Translations under genes and position numbers: made by a program
NCBI GenBank assembly: GCA_900319005.1
Contig: ONMV01000005.1
Span: forward strand, 1-64,000
Source: an uncultured Bacteroidales bacterium
Lineage (GTDB): Bacteria; Bacteroidota; Bacteroidia; Bacteroidales; Paludibacteraceae
Reading direction: 5' to 3'
Length of the DNA stretch: 64,000 nt
Shown: piece after piece, positions 23,302 through 32,286 of the stretch
Layout of the letters: each line of letters starts with the position of its first letter
Position numbering within the stretch: position 1 is the first letter of the stretch
The notes under the pieces: model-generated
Seen by the model: the letters and a program-made list of their open reading frames with translations, nothing else
What the model was told of the DNA's origin: nothing
Databases searched by the model: none

Positions 23302-25980
23302 ATGGCAGATAATAACTATTATTATTCCCACGGAGGAAACAACTCCGCTTACATTCCCGGAGGAAACAATGCCTATTATCAACCGGGAGGCAACGCCTAT
23401 GGTCAACCATACGGCAATGCTTACTATCAACCGGGCGGTAATCAGCAGTATTACATGCAGGATCCTCAGCAGGATAAAGATGACGAGGACAGCTCATTGA
23501 ACTTCAACCCCTTGGAGTGGTTTTTTACGTTCTTACATTATTGGTATCTGTTCGTGATTGCATTAGCGATTTCTTTAGGATTGGCGATGCTCAAGAATCG
23601 TCGATGGATACCAACGTATTTCTCACAGGGAACGCTTGTGATAAAAGAGAATGCGGGTTACGGTGGATCTAACTTTGCTCTTATGCAGGGCTTTGGTGTG
23701 GATGCCGGTTTCAAGAATGTTAATAACCAGATGATTATGCTCGGTTCGTATGACTTGACGAGCCGTGTGGTAGATTCATTGCCGTTCTTGAACGTGGAGT
23801 ATATTACTCAGGGACGATTCAAAACTCGTCAGTTGTATCGTCAAACGCCTATCTTGGTGGAGTATAAACGCCTTGACCCTCGTGCGTATGGTATTTTGTA
23901 CCAAGTGAATTTCGAAAAAGATGGTACCATCCATTTGTCTTCTACAGAAGAGAACACACCGCTGGATATAGATGCGCGTTACGGCGAACCAATTAGTTGC
24001 AATCTGTTTGATATCATTATTTGGCCGACTGAGTTGATGGTGAACTCCGGAAAAGTATATTTCCGTTTCCGCAGCCATGAGAGCTTGGTGGACGAGTTCA
24101 TGAGCCGTTTGCAGTTGTCATTCGTAACAGAAGGGTCAACGGTTTTGGCGCTTTCGTTAGTTAGCGAGACGCCGCAACGTGACTGCGAGTTCATTGATAA
24201 ACTGGCGCAAATCTATCTGTTGCAGAACTTGGAGCAGAAGAATAAGGTGGCAGAGAACTCAATTCAGTTCATCAACGAGCAGTTGGAGAGTTTGCAATCC
24301 TCTCTGCAGGTGAGTGAAGGGGCGATGACGAATTTCCGTCAGGAGAATAAGTTCGTCGATGTGAACTCGTATGCCGGGCAGTTAATGGGCTTGGTAGCGG
24401 GTTACGACCAGAAGGCGATGGAGTTGCGTTTACGTGAGACCTATTTTGATTATCTGATCAATTATATCCACACAAATATCGAGCAGGATGCCGTCATAGC
24501 ACCGACCACGATGGGCGTGAATGAGCCTATGTTATTGGGTTTGGTACAACAACTCAATGACCTTCGTATCCAACGCGGCGAGTTGACAGATAAGAATATT
24601 TACTACGCCAAGTACACCAAGGATATCGAGAATGTCAAGACAGCGATTGAGGAGGTAGTAAATTCGATGCGTGCTTCATTGGAGATTGAAAAATCGGATT
24701 TGAAGCGTCGTAACGATGAGGTGGAGCAGATGATCAAGACATTGCCTGAGAAGGAATTACAGATGGTAGCTATCGAGCGTAATTATCGAATAGATGATAA
24801 TTACTATACTTTCTTCCTGCAGAAACGAGCCGAGGCTGAGATCCAGAAAGCATCGAACACGCCGGATAACAGCATTATGGATAAAGCGCGTACGACCGCA
24901 GTCATGAACGCCAAGGCTAAATCGAAGACCACTACCACCTATCTGGTTATCGGTTTCCTGATCCCTCTTTTACTGATTATCCTGAGCGAGTTACTGAATA
25001 ATAAGATTCGTTCGCCGAAAGATGTGATGAAGCTCAAGTTATTCCGTCTTATTGGTACATTGCGTCATGCACGTAATCAGAACCCGACCTTGGTGCGTGC
25101 TTCGCCGCGTTCCAGTTATTCGGAGATGTTACGTGCTATCCGTACGCGTATTGAGTTCGTGCTCAAGCGTAAATACGGAATGGTTATCTGTGTTACCTCT
25201 ACGGAGTCCGGTGATGGTAAGACATTCCTTTCTACGAACCTCGCCTCCTTATACGGAATGACGGGAAAGAAGACATTATTGATTGACCTTGATATGCGTA
25301 AACCGAACATTCACACGAAGTTAGGTTTGGAGAGCGGGGATGGTATGTCCAATTTCCTGATTGGTGATTGTGAACTGCAAGATATTATGACAGAGAATAC
25401 ACCTTTCGGCTTTGATTTCATGCGTGCAGGTACGATTCCTCCTAACCCGGGAGAGTTGGCGCACTCGGATAAGTTAGCTAATACGCTTAAGGAGCTGCGT
25501 GAGAAATATGACTTTATTGTAATAGATACATCGCCTATCGGTTTGGTACCGGATTGCTATCCAATTATTGAGCATAGTGATATGTGTCTGTTTGTTATCC
25601 GTTGTATGCAGACCAACAAATCGTTCTGTAAGCAGACTTTGGAGCAGATGACGGAAGTGGTGGACAATCCGGAGAAAGTCCAGATTATTCTCTCTGATAT
25701 CCCGACGGAAGGCCGTCACTCTTACGGTTCCGGTTACGGATACGGTTATGGTGGTTATGGTGGTTATGGTTACGGTCACCTCGGTTACGGCGGTTACGGC
25801 GGTTATGGCTATGGTTACGGAAACAGTAACAGTAACGCCAAACGCTATGGTAAACTGTATGGTAAGTTGTATGGTAAGTTCGCGAAGGATGACAAGGCGT
25901 ACCGCTCGTACTATTATTACCATCACGATGAGGATGATGAGGATGCACAGAATGAGAATCAAACGACTAACAACAATTAA
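23302..25980 (+). CDS. Wzc-type polysaccharide co-polymerase and tyrosine autokinase
   Basis: The 892-residue inner-membrane protein has a Wzz-type periplasmic domain between two helices (about 75-97 and 541-562) and a cytoplasmic BY-kinase domain. Walker A (STESGDGKTFLS, about 632), A' (LLIDLDMRKPN, about 660) and B (FIVIDTSPIG, about 736) are intact. Both ends are unusual: the first 60 residues are Tyr/Gly/Asn-rich with repeated GGNNAYY and YYQPGGN units. The C-terminus has a long Gly-Tyr repeat, then YYYYHHDEDDED. The C-terminal tyrosines are the normal autophosphorylation cluster. The kinase probably controls chain export with the two Wza-type lipoproteins. Confidence 0.93.
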   Translation: MADNNYYYSHGGNNSAYIPGGNNAYYQPGGNAYGQPYGNAYYQPGGNQQYYMQDPQQDKDDEDSSLNFNPLEWFFTFLHYWYLFVIALAISLGLAMLKNRRWIPTYFSQGTLVIKENAGYGGSNFALMQGFGVDAGFKNVNNQMIMLGSYDLTSRVVDSLPFLNVEYITQGRFKTRQLYRQTPILVEYKRLDPRAYGILYQVNFEKDGTIHLSSTEENTPLDIDARYGEPISCNLFDIIIWPTELMVNSGKVYFRFRSHESLVDEFMSRLQLSFVTEGSTVLALSLVSETPQRDCEFIDKLAQIYLLQNLEQKNKVAENSIQFINEQLESLQSSLQVSEGAMTNFRQENKFVDVNSYAGQLMGLVAGYDQKAMELRLRETYFDYLINYIHTNIEQDAVIAPTTMGVNEPMLLGLVQQLNDLRIQRGELTDKNIYYAKYTKDIENVKTAIEEVVNSMRASLEIEKSDLKRRNDEVEQMIKTLPEKELQMVAIERNYRIDDNYYTFFLQKRAEAEIQKASNTPDNSIMDKARTTAVMNAKAKSKTTTTYLVIGFLIPLLLIILSELLNNKIRSPKDVMKLKLFRLIGTLRHARNQNPTLVRASPRSSYSEMLRAIRTRIEFVLKRKYGMVICVTSTESGDGKTFLSTNLASLYGMTGKKTLLIDLDMRKPNIHTKLGLESGDGMSNFLIGDCELQDIMTENTPFGFDFMRAGTIPPNPGELAHSDKLANTLKELREKYDFIVIDTSPIGLVPDCYPIIEHSDMCLFVIRCMQTNKSFCKQTLEQMTEVVDNPEKVQIILSDIPTEGRHSYGSGYGYGYGGYGGYGYGHLGYGGYGGYGYGYGNSNSNAKRYGKLYGKLYGKFAKDDKAYRSYYYYHHDEDDEDAQNENQTTNNN

Positions 25981-25988
25981 TTCCCTTT

Positions 25989-27470
25989 ATGCCGCAAGCT
26001 TTTGATAACGATAAATATATTCGCATTCAGTCGGAGCATATTCGTGAACGCATAGCGCAGTTTGGCAACAAACTATATCTTGAGTTGGGGGGCAAACTCT
26101 TCGACGACATGCATGCCAGTCGTGTGCTGCCGGGCTTTTTGCCTGACAGCAAACTGCGTATGCTCACTCAGCTGCGGGATTCATTAGAGATCATTATCGT
26201 TATTTCCGCAGAGGACATAGAGCGTAACAAAGTCCGTCAGGATTTGGGTATCACTTATGACGAGGATGTGCTTCGTTTGCGCGAAGAGTTTATGAACCGC
26301 GGATTTGTGGTATCTTCGGTGGTGATTACGCACTATGCCGGTCAGCGTTCGGCAGATACGTATCGTCAGCGTCTGGAGCGCAAAGGTATACGCGTCTATT
26401 ACCATTATATCATCGACGGATACCCGCATAATGTGGAGCTCATTGCCTCGGAAGAAGGGTTTGGACGCAATGAGTATGTAGAGACCACTCGTCCTTTGGT
26501 AGTCGTCACGGCACCCGGACCGGGCAGCGGAAAAATGGCGGTATGTCTGAGTCAATTATATAATGAACACGCGCGCGGAAAGGATGCCGGGTACGCCAAG
26601 TTCGAGACTTTCCCTGTATGGAATCTGCCGCTTAAACATCCGTTGAACGTAGCTTACGAGGCTGCTACAGCGGATCTGCAGGACGTAAATATGATTGACC
26701 CCTTCCATCTGGAGGCGTACGGCAAGACGGCTGTGAACTATAACCGCGACGTGGAGATCTATCCTGTGTTGGAGGCGCTCTTTACCTCCATCTACGGAAA
26801 GAGCCCTTATCAATCGCCGACGGATATGGGAGTGAACATGGTGGGCTTCTGTATCAGCGATGATGAGGCGGTGCGAGAGGCAAGCAAGCAGGAGATCATT
26901 CGCCGTTATTTCCAGGCACTTTGTCATCTGGCTAACGGAGCTTGCAATGATGCGGAGATTAAGAAGTTAGCGTTGTTGCAACAACAGGTGGGCATCACGA
27001 CCGCTTATCGTCGCACGACCGTAGCGGCGCGTGAACGCAGAGCATTGACCGGTGCGTTGCATGACGGCTCTTTTTCCCATGCTGCAGCGATAGAACTGCC
27101 TGACGGCAAGATTATCACAGCCGAAGCGGGCGATTTATTAGGGTCTTCTGCTGCTTTATTGTTGAATGCAATGAAAGAGTTAGCGGGGATTGATCATGCC
27201 GTGCGGCTCATCCCTGAGAATATCATCGAGCCTATCCAGCAGACCAAGATCAATTATCTGCATGGTCAGAACCCTCGTTTGCATACAGATGAGGTGTTGG
27301 TGGCGCTCTCGGTGCTCTCCCTGCATGACGAGAATTGTCGCAAAGCTCTGGAGACACTGCCTTTATTCAAAGGTTGTCAAGCCCATTCGACCGTCATGCT
27401 CAAAGAAGTAGATTGGAAAACATTTAAGAAATTAGGGATTGATTTAACAACTGATCCCGCTAAAAAATAA
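25989..27470 (+). CDS. DUF1846 family protein
   Basis: This 493-residue cytoplasmic protein belongs to the DUF1846 family: the opening GFDNDKY-like AFDNDKYIRIQSEHI, GGKLFDDMHASRVLPGF, and the central VVVTAPGPGSGKMAVCLSQLY with a P-loop-like GPGSGK are characteristic. The family has a known fold but, to my knowledge, no firm biochemical role. It lies 8 bp after the wzc-like gene, so it is read with the polysaccharide operon. The first cobalamin riboswitch begins at the base after its stop codon. Confidence 0.88.
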   Translation: MPQAFDNDKYIRIQSEHIRERIAQFGNKLYLELGGKLFDDMHASRVLPGFLPDSKLRMLTQLRDSLEIIIVISAEDIERNKVRQDLGITYDEDVLRLREEFMNRGFVVSSVVITHYAGQRSADTYRQRLERKGIRVYYHYIIDGYPHNVELIASEEGFGRNEYVETTRPLVVVTAPGPGSGKMAVCLSQLYNEHARGKDAGYAKFETFPVWNLPLKHPLNVAYEAATADLQDVNMIDPFHLEAYGKTAVNYNRDVEIYPVLEALFTSIYGKSPYQSPTDMGVNMVGFCISDDEAVREASKQEIIRRYFQALCHLANGACNDAEIKKLALLQQQVGITTAYRRTTVAARERRALTGALHDGSFSHAAAIELPDGKIITAEAGDLLGSSAALLLNAMKELAGIDHAVRLIPENIIEPIQQTKINYLHGQNPRLHTDEVLVALSVLSLHDENCRKALETLPLFKGCQAHSTVMLKEVDWKTFKKLGIDLTTDPAKK

Positions 27471-27592
27471 GCAAAGAACGGAAGAGAACTCGGGTGTGAA
27501 TCCCGGACTGACCGGCAACTGTGATGGTCGAAGGACCTAAGTCAGATCGCTTCTACTTTGCGCAATGGAGAGTCCTCCTGGAATAGGACGAA
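27471..27592 (+). promoter_or_regulatory. Cobalamin riboswitch 1 (btuB-btuG leader)
   Basis: The conserved core is clear: GGGTGTGAATCCCGGACTG, GGCAACTGTGAT and the B12-box-like AAGTCAGATCGC. GCAAAG (27471) pairs with CTTTGC (27556) as the closing stem. Downstream, GTCCT and AGGAC form a hairpin (27581-27589 region) 10 bp before the btuB start, which could block translation. No promoter is visible between the DUF1846 stop and the riboswitch, so the transcript may come from the upstream operon. Confidence 0.9.
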
Positions 27593-27595
27593 CCC

Positions 27596-29668
27596 ATGAT
27601 AAGACGACCATTATTCATACTGTTTTTGGCACTCTGTGCGCCCTCCGTTTTCGCGATGAGCGATGCGGAGTTGGATTCTATATATAACCAATTTCAGATT
27701 GAAGAGGTTGAGGTTACTGCGCGTAGGCGTGAAGAACCCGTTATCCCTGTTCAGAAACTCGAAGGGGCTCGTTTGGATGGACTAAATACCCAGAGTGTAG
27801 CCGATGCCGCTCGATATTTCTCCGGCGTACAAATTAAGGACTACGGCGGAGTAGGGGGCATGAAAACGATTGATGTGCGTTCAATGGGGTCTCATCATTT
27901 GGGCGTTTTCTATGACGGTATAGAGATCGGTAATGCGCAAAACGGGACGGTGGACCTTGGTAAGTTCTCTATGGAGAATATCGAGGAACTGGCACTCTAT
28001 AACGGTCAAAAATCTGAGATTTTTCAACCTGCCAAGGACTATGGTTCTGCCGGTACACTTTACATTAAGACCCGCCGACCTAAGTTTTCTCCCAATAAAT
28101 CGTATAATGTGCATATAACCATGAAAGCCGGTACATTCGGTCTAGCCAATCCGTCTATTTTATATGAGCAAAAGTTGACGGAAAATATCCATTTATCTGC
28201 CAATGTCGAATATACATATGCGCACGGAAGGTATCATTTCAGATATAGGAAAGTATTACCTAATAGAGAAGTGGCTTGGGATACGACGGCTGTGCGCCAG
28301 AATGGAGATGTGCAGACTTGGCGTAGAGAGGTGGGACTCTTTGGCTATCTGCCGGAAGGCAAATGGCATGTCAAATGTTATATCTATACCAGTGAGAAAG
28401 GCATTCCTGGGGCAATCGTGAACAATGTATGGAAGAATAGTCAGCGTCAATGGGATAGTAATGTCTTTGTACAGGGTAATTTTACCAAGACCTTTATACG
28501 AGGCTATGATTTTCAATTCAATGCCAAGTATTCCAATGATCAGATGCGATACCTCAACCCGGACACGACACTCATGTATATTGATAATTCATTTGTACAG
28601 CATGAGGTTTACCTGAGTATGGCGCATCGGATGGCGCTCACAGGTTCGCAAGCCATTACAGCCTCGATGCGGAAAACAGAAGTCAATTGGGATGTGAATA
28701 TCAGTGCTGATTATCAATGGAATAAGTTAGATGCTAACCTTGCAAATTTTGTGTTCCCAGAACGAAATACGGTGCTTGTAGCCGCTGCAACACAGGTGGA
28801 TTGGAAATATATCAAAGCGCAGGCAAGCATACTGGGTACATTTGTGATGGATAAGATTCATCAGCCATCCCAAACCATGCCAACAGCCTCCAAACATCGT
28901 CCGCAATTCACACCAGCTGTCTTTTTCAGTTATCAGCCTTACCTCAAAGAACAACTGTATCTTAGGGCTTTCTATAAGCGTATATTCCGTATGCCTACTT
29001 TTAATGATCTTTATTATACCGATGTAGGCAACATTGCCCTCCTGCCGGAGTATACGACGCAGTATAATGGCGGTATCCAATACGACAAAACATGGGCACA
29101 GGGTACCTTCCGTACCCTCAGTGTAAAAGCCGACGGATATTTCAATCAGGTTAAGAATAAGATTGTAGCTATTCCCAAAGGGAATAGTCAATACCGTTGG
29201 CAGATGATGAATCTCGGTTATGTGGAGATTCGTGGGTGCGATGTCAATGCTTCCACTACCTTGCATTGTGGGGAAGAGGTCTTTTTAACTCTTGCAGGTA
29301 CTTATACCTATCAAAAAGCGCAGGACTTTACAGATCCAGGAGAGATAACTTATGGTGGTCAGATCGCTTATATTCCTTGGCATAGTTGCAGCGCCACGAT
29401 GAATCTTATGCGGCGCGGCTTATCTGTCAATTATGCGTTCATATATGTCGGAGAACGGTATCAGAATGCCGCCAATATACCGGTAAACCATATGCAGCCC
29501 TGGTACACGCACGACATAAGTATCTCGTATGAGTTTCCCATCAAAACCGGACAGCGGCTTCATTTTGGGGTGGAAATAAATAACTTGTTAAACCAGCAGT
29601 ACGAAGTCGTCCTCAATTACCCTATGCCCGGTATTAATGGAAAAGGCATCGTAAAAATTATATTATGA
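27596..29668 (+). CDS. btuB: TonB-dependent corrinoid receptor
   Basis: The 690-residue outer-membrane receptor has a signal peptide (cleavage after SVFA). The plug domain spans about residues 45-160 (LNTQSVADAARYFSGVQIKDYGG, MKTIDVRSMGSHHLGVFYDGIEI), and a 22-strand type barrel ends in NLLNQQYEVVLNYPMPG and a terminal hydrophobic strand. The cobalamin riboswitch directly upstream and BtuG directly downstream assign it to vitamin B12 or related corrinoids. It overlaps btuG by ATGA, which suits the stable BtuB-BtuG complex known in gut Bacteroides. Confidence 0.93.
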   Translation: MIRRPLFILFLALCAPSVFAMSDAELDSIYNQFQIEEVEVTARRREEPVIPVQKLEGARLDGLNTQSVADAARYFSGVQIKDYGGVGGMKTIDVRSMGSHHLGVFYDGIEIGNAQNGTVDLGKFSMENIEELALYNGQKSEIFQPAKDYGSAGTLYIKTRRPKFSPNKSYNVHITMKAGTFGLANPSILYEQKLTENIHLSANVEYTYAHGRYHFRYRKVLPNREVAWDTTAVRQNGDVQTWRREVGLFGYLPEGKWHVKCYIYTSEKGIPGAIVNNVWKNSQRQWDSNVFVQGNFTKTFIRGYDFQFNAKYSNDQMRYLNPDTTLMYIDNSFVQHEVYLSMAHRMALTGSQAITASMRKTEVNWDVNISADYQWNKLDANLANFVFPERNTVLVAAATQVDWKYIKAQASILGTFVMDKIHQPSQTMPTASKHRPQFTPAVFFSYQPYLKEQLYLRAFYKRIFRMPTFNDLYYTDVGNIALLPEYTTQYNGGIQYDKTWAQGTFRTLSVKADGYFNQVKNKIVAIPKGNSQYRWQMMNLGYVEIRGCDVNASTTLHCGEEVFLTLAGTYTYQKAQDFTDPGEITYGGQIAYIPWHSCSATMNLMRRGLSVNYAFIYVGERYQNAANIPVNHMQPWYTHDISISYEFPIKTGQRLHFGVEINNLLNQQYEVVLNYPMPGINGKGIVKIIL

Positions 29669-30861
29669 TGAATACATCTAATAATGTCTCCGCTCTGTCA
29701 GCGTTCACGGTCTTACTTATAACAGTGCTCTGCACGGTCATGACGGCTTGCCGAATCGAAGAACCTATCTTGCCTTCGGAAGAGGAACAGCATGGAGAAC
29801 CCGTGCTTACCGATATAGTAGGCTTCTATCTGCTTAATGAAGGGAATATGGGATCGAATAAATCCACATTGGACTATTATGACTATACATCGGCTACTTA
29901 TCGCCGGAATATATACGCGGAAGCAAATCCGGATGTGCCGAAAGAGTTAGGCGATGTGGGGAATGACCTGCAGATATACGGTTCGCGTCTTTATGCGGTA
30001 ATTAACTGCTCCAACAAAATTGAAGTCATGGATGCTAAGACTACCAAGAGAATAGGGCAGATAGATGTCCCTAATTGTCGTTATTTATGCTTTCACGGTC
30101 AATATGGGTATATTACTTCCTATGCCGGTCCGGTTTCTCTTGATGCCTCGCATGCGCAGATAGGATATGTAGCGCGTTTTGATACGGCTACATTGGAGAT
30201 AACCGGCACATGTTTGGTAGGCTATCAACCGGATGAACTGGTTATTGTGGGTAATAAAATGTATGTCGCTAATTCAGGCGGATACATGGTACCGAACTAT
30301 GAGAACACACTTAGTGTGATTAATATCACTACTTTCACGGAAGAAAAACGCATACCGGTTGCCATTAACTTACATCGTGTGAGGTTGGATAAAAACGGCC
30401 TTTTATGGGTCACTTCGAGAGGAGATTACTATGATGTGCCGGCGAAACTCTATTGCGTGGACCCTAAAACCGATCAAGTGATAGATGAACTCGATATAGC
30501 TGTTTCTAATCTTGATATCGTCGGTGATTCGCTCTATGCATGTGCTACAGCATGGAACTATGTCACGATGGAAAATTCAGTGTTGTATTCGATCGTGGAT
30601 ATCAATACGCACAAGGTGGTTTGTGATAACTTCATCACCGATGGAACGGATCAAAACATCAAGAAACCCTACGGAATCAAGGTGCACCCTCTTACACGCG
30701 ATATTTATCTTACCGATGCCAAAAATTATGTCACACCGGGTACGCTCTATTGCTTCGCACCTGACGGCACTATGCGCTGGTCTGTTCGAACAGGAGATAT
30801 TCCTGCGCACTTTGCATTTTTAGAAATGCCTCGCGAATTTAGCCTAAACGGGGAAAAATAA
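29665..30861 (+). CDS. btuG: Surface corrinoid-binding beta-propeller lipoprotein BtuG
   Basis: This 398-residue lipoprotein (lipobox VMTAC, Cys29) has a seven-bladed YncE/DUF5074-type propeller: DVGNDLQIYGSRLYAVINCSNKIEVMD, FHGQYGYITSYAG, DELVIVGNKMYVANSGG and HPLTRDIYLTDAKNY are blade motifs. In Bacteroides, BtuG sits on the cell surface, binds B12 with very high affinity and passes it to BtuB. The position here, overlapping btuB by 4 bp under a B12 riboswitch, supports the same job. Transcription ends in an AT-rich hairpin that merges with the next promoter. Confidence 0.9.
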   Translation: MMNTSNNVSALSAFTVLLITVLCTVMTACRIEEPILPSEEEQHGEPVLTDIVGFYLLNEGNMGSNKSTLDYYDYTSATYRRNIYAEANPDVPKELGDVGNDLQIYGSRLYAVINCSNKIEVMDAKTTKRIGQIDVPNCRYLCFHGQYGYITSYAGPVSLDASHAQIGYVARFDTATLEITGTCLVGYQPDELVIVGNKMYVANSGGYMVPNYENTLSVINITTFTEEKRIPVAINLHRVRLDKNGLLWVTSRGDYYDVPAKLYCVDPKTDQVIDELDIAVSNLDIVGDSLYACATAWNYVTMENSVLYSIVDINTHKVVCDNFITDGTDQNIKKPYGIKVHPLTRDIYLTDAKNYVTPGTLYCFAPDGTMRWSVRTGDIPAHFAFLEMPREFSLNGEK

Positions 30862-30866
30862 AAAAA

Positions 30867-30898
30867 ATAAGCAAAAATTGCATTTTTTATTTGCTTAT
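30867..30898 (+). terminator. Hairpin after btuG overlapping the next promoter
   Basis: ATAAGCAAA and TTTGCTTAT are exact inverted copies around aattgcatttttta. The right arm contains the TTTG of the following promoter. Confidence 0.65.
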
Positions 30899-30921
30899 AT
30901 CAAAAAAAAGCAGTATCTTTG
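30890..30921 (+). promoter_or_regulatory. Promoter of the second corrinoid transcript
   Basis: TTTG, 20 nt (CTTATATC, A-tract, GCAG), TATCTTTG. It feeds cobalamin riboswitch 2. Confidence 0.88.
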
Positions 30922-30949
30922 TACCCGCATTTAGATAAATGCCGACTAT

Positions 30950-31146
30950 GGTTCTTCAAGGCGTTCCGTTTTGAAGATTAAAAGGGAAGGTTGTGCAAAT
31001 CAACCGCTGTCCCGCAGCCGTAAGTCTCGACACCGAGTTCCAGTTCTCAATGGTCACTGTCATGCGACGGGAAGGCCGGAACAAGGGAGACAAGCCGGAA
31101 GACCTGCCATAACCGAACCGCTGATACTCTTGGCGCGGATACCAAG
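30950..31146 (+). promoter_or_regulatory. Cobalamin riboswitch 2
   Basis: A classic element: AAAGGGAAGGTTGTGCAAAT, CAACCGCTGTCCCGCAGCCG, GACGGGAAGGCC, and the B12 box GACAAGCCGGAAGACCTGCC. A following hairpin (CTTGG-cgcggata-CCAAG, about 31130-31146) could be the expression platform. It controls the secreted-protein genes that follow, independently of btuB-btuG. Confidence 0.96.
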
Positions 31147-31175
31147 GTGTGGCACATGAGAACAAATGGTATATC

Positions 31176-31245
31176 AAACATTAATCATCAATTGTCAATT
31201 GTTGATAATCGCTTGTCTGTGATCAATTGTCAATTGTCAGTTATT
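31176..31245. repeat. caattgtcaattgt simple repeat before the surface-protein gene
   Basis: tcaattgtcaattgt occurs twice with gttgataatcgcttgtctg between. The repeat lies between riboswitch 2 and the start codon and gives a false N-terminal extension if read. Confidence 0.85.
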
Positions 31246-32286
31246 ATGAAGCGTTATGTATTTATCGCAGCTCTTTATGCTGTGTCTTTTTCTGCTCTTT
31301 CTCCCGCGCACGCGCAGAGTCCTTATATCTCGCGCGTGTGGGAGTATTGTCCCGCCCCCGGACAGTTTGTCAACGAATTACCCGAATACGAAGACGGAGA
31401 TGACGCGGACTCTATGTGCCGCAAAGCCGGAGAGTATATTTGCGGTACGACTCGCAGCGATATTACCCTCGGAGGGTGGGGAGGATACGTAGTGGTCGGT
31501 TTCGACCATATGATTGTGAATGTGGCGGGTGAATACGATTTCCGCATATGGGGCAATGCTTTCTATGCGGACGTGAACCATCCGGAGAACGGAGGCAGTT
31601 CGGAACCGGGCATTATTTCTGTCAGTTATGATGCCAACGGGAACGGTCAGCCGGACGATAAATGGTACGAGATAGCAGGCTCCGAATACAGCCGTTCTAC
31701 CCGTAATTATGAGATTACCTATTTCCGTACTCCGGCTGACCATGTGAAAACGCCCAAGATGTCGGAAGATCTGGTGGATACTACCTATATCAAATGGCGC
31801 GATAAAAACGGCACAACAGGCTATTTGGCAAAGAACCGTTATCATTCACAGGACTACTACCCCCAATGGGTAACGGCAGACAAAGTGACATATTCCGGTA
31901 CGCTTCTTCCGGATAATGCCGTCCCGTATAAAGAGACCGGTCAGACCAGATATATCATGTCTAATTATGCGTATGGTTATGCAGATAATCATCCCAATGA
32001 CAACGACGGTAGCAAGATAAAGATTGACTGGGCGGTGGACAAGAAGGGCAATGCGGTTAATCTGCCCGGTATTCATTTCGTCAAAATACAGACGGGCGTC
32101 AATCAGCAGTGCGGATGGATAGGTGAGTTGTCAACAGAAGTGAGTGGGGGTGAAGACCTCCATCCGGATGTGACGACCGACATAGAAACAGTCGAAAGTC
32201 GAAAGTCAAAAGTCGAATGCTTTAAGATTCTAAAAGACGGACATATTTATATCATTATTAACAACCAAATTAAATACGTATTATGA
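31246..32286 (+). CDS. Secreted cell-surface protein of the corrinoid locus
   Basis: The 346-residue product begins at ATG 31246 (MKRYVFIAALYAVSFSALSPAHAQ, signal peptide). An in-frame ATG at 31147 lies at the riboswitch and is rejected. The body has LGGWGGYVVVGFDHMIVN, RIWGNAFY, SEPGIISVSYDANGNGQPDDKWYEIAGSEY and a repeated aspartate/asparagine motif, a family commonly annotated 'cell surface protein' beside DUF4465 genes. The end KILKDGHIYIIINNQIKYVL resembles a T9SS C-terminal signal but lacks the last Gly-containing strand. It likely helps capture corrinoids at the surface. Overlaps the next gene by ATGA. Confidence 0.8.
   Translation: MKRYVFIAALYAVSFSALSPAHAQSPYISRVWEYCPAPGQFVNELPEYEDGDDADSMCRKAGEYICGTTRSDITLGGWGGYVVVGFDHMIVNVAGEYDFRIWGNAFYADVNHPENGGSSEPGIISVSYDANGNGQPDDKWYEIAGSEYSRSTRNYEITYFRTPADHVKTPKMSEDLVDTTYIKWRDKNGTTGYLAKNRYHSQDYYPQWVTADKVTYSGTLLPDNAVPYKETGQTRYIMSNYAYGYADNHPNDNDGSKIKIDWAVDKKGNAVNLPGIHFVKIQTGVNQQCGWIGELSTEVSGGEDLHPDVTTDIETVESRKSKVECFKILKDGHIYIIINNQIKYVL
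32191..32220. repeat. gtcgaaa simple repeat in the linker of the surface protein
   Basis: gtcgaaagtcgaaagtcaaa units encode VESRKSKVE just before the sorting-signal-like tail. Confidence 0.75.

Noticed and set aside
31147-31245. N-terminal extension of the surface protein from ATG 31147
   Set aside because: It covers the riboswitch end and simple repeats, and would bury the clear signal peptide that begins at 31246.
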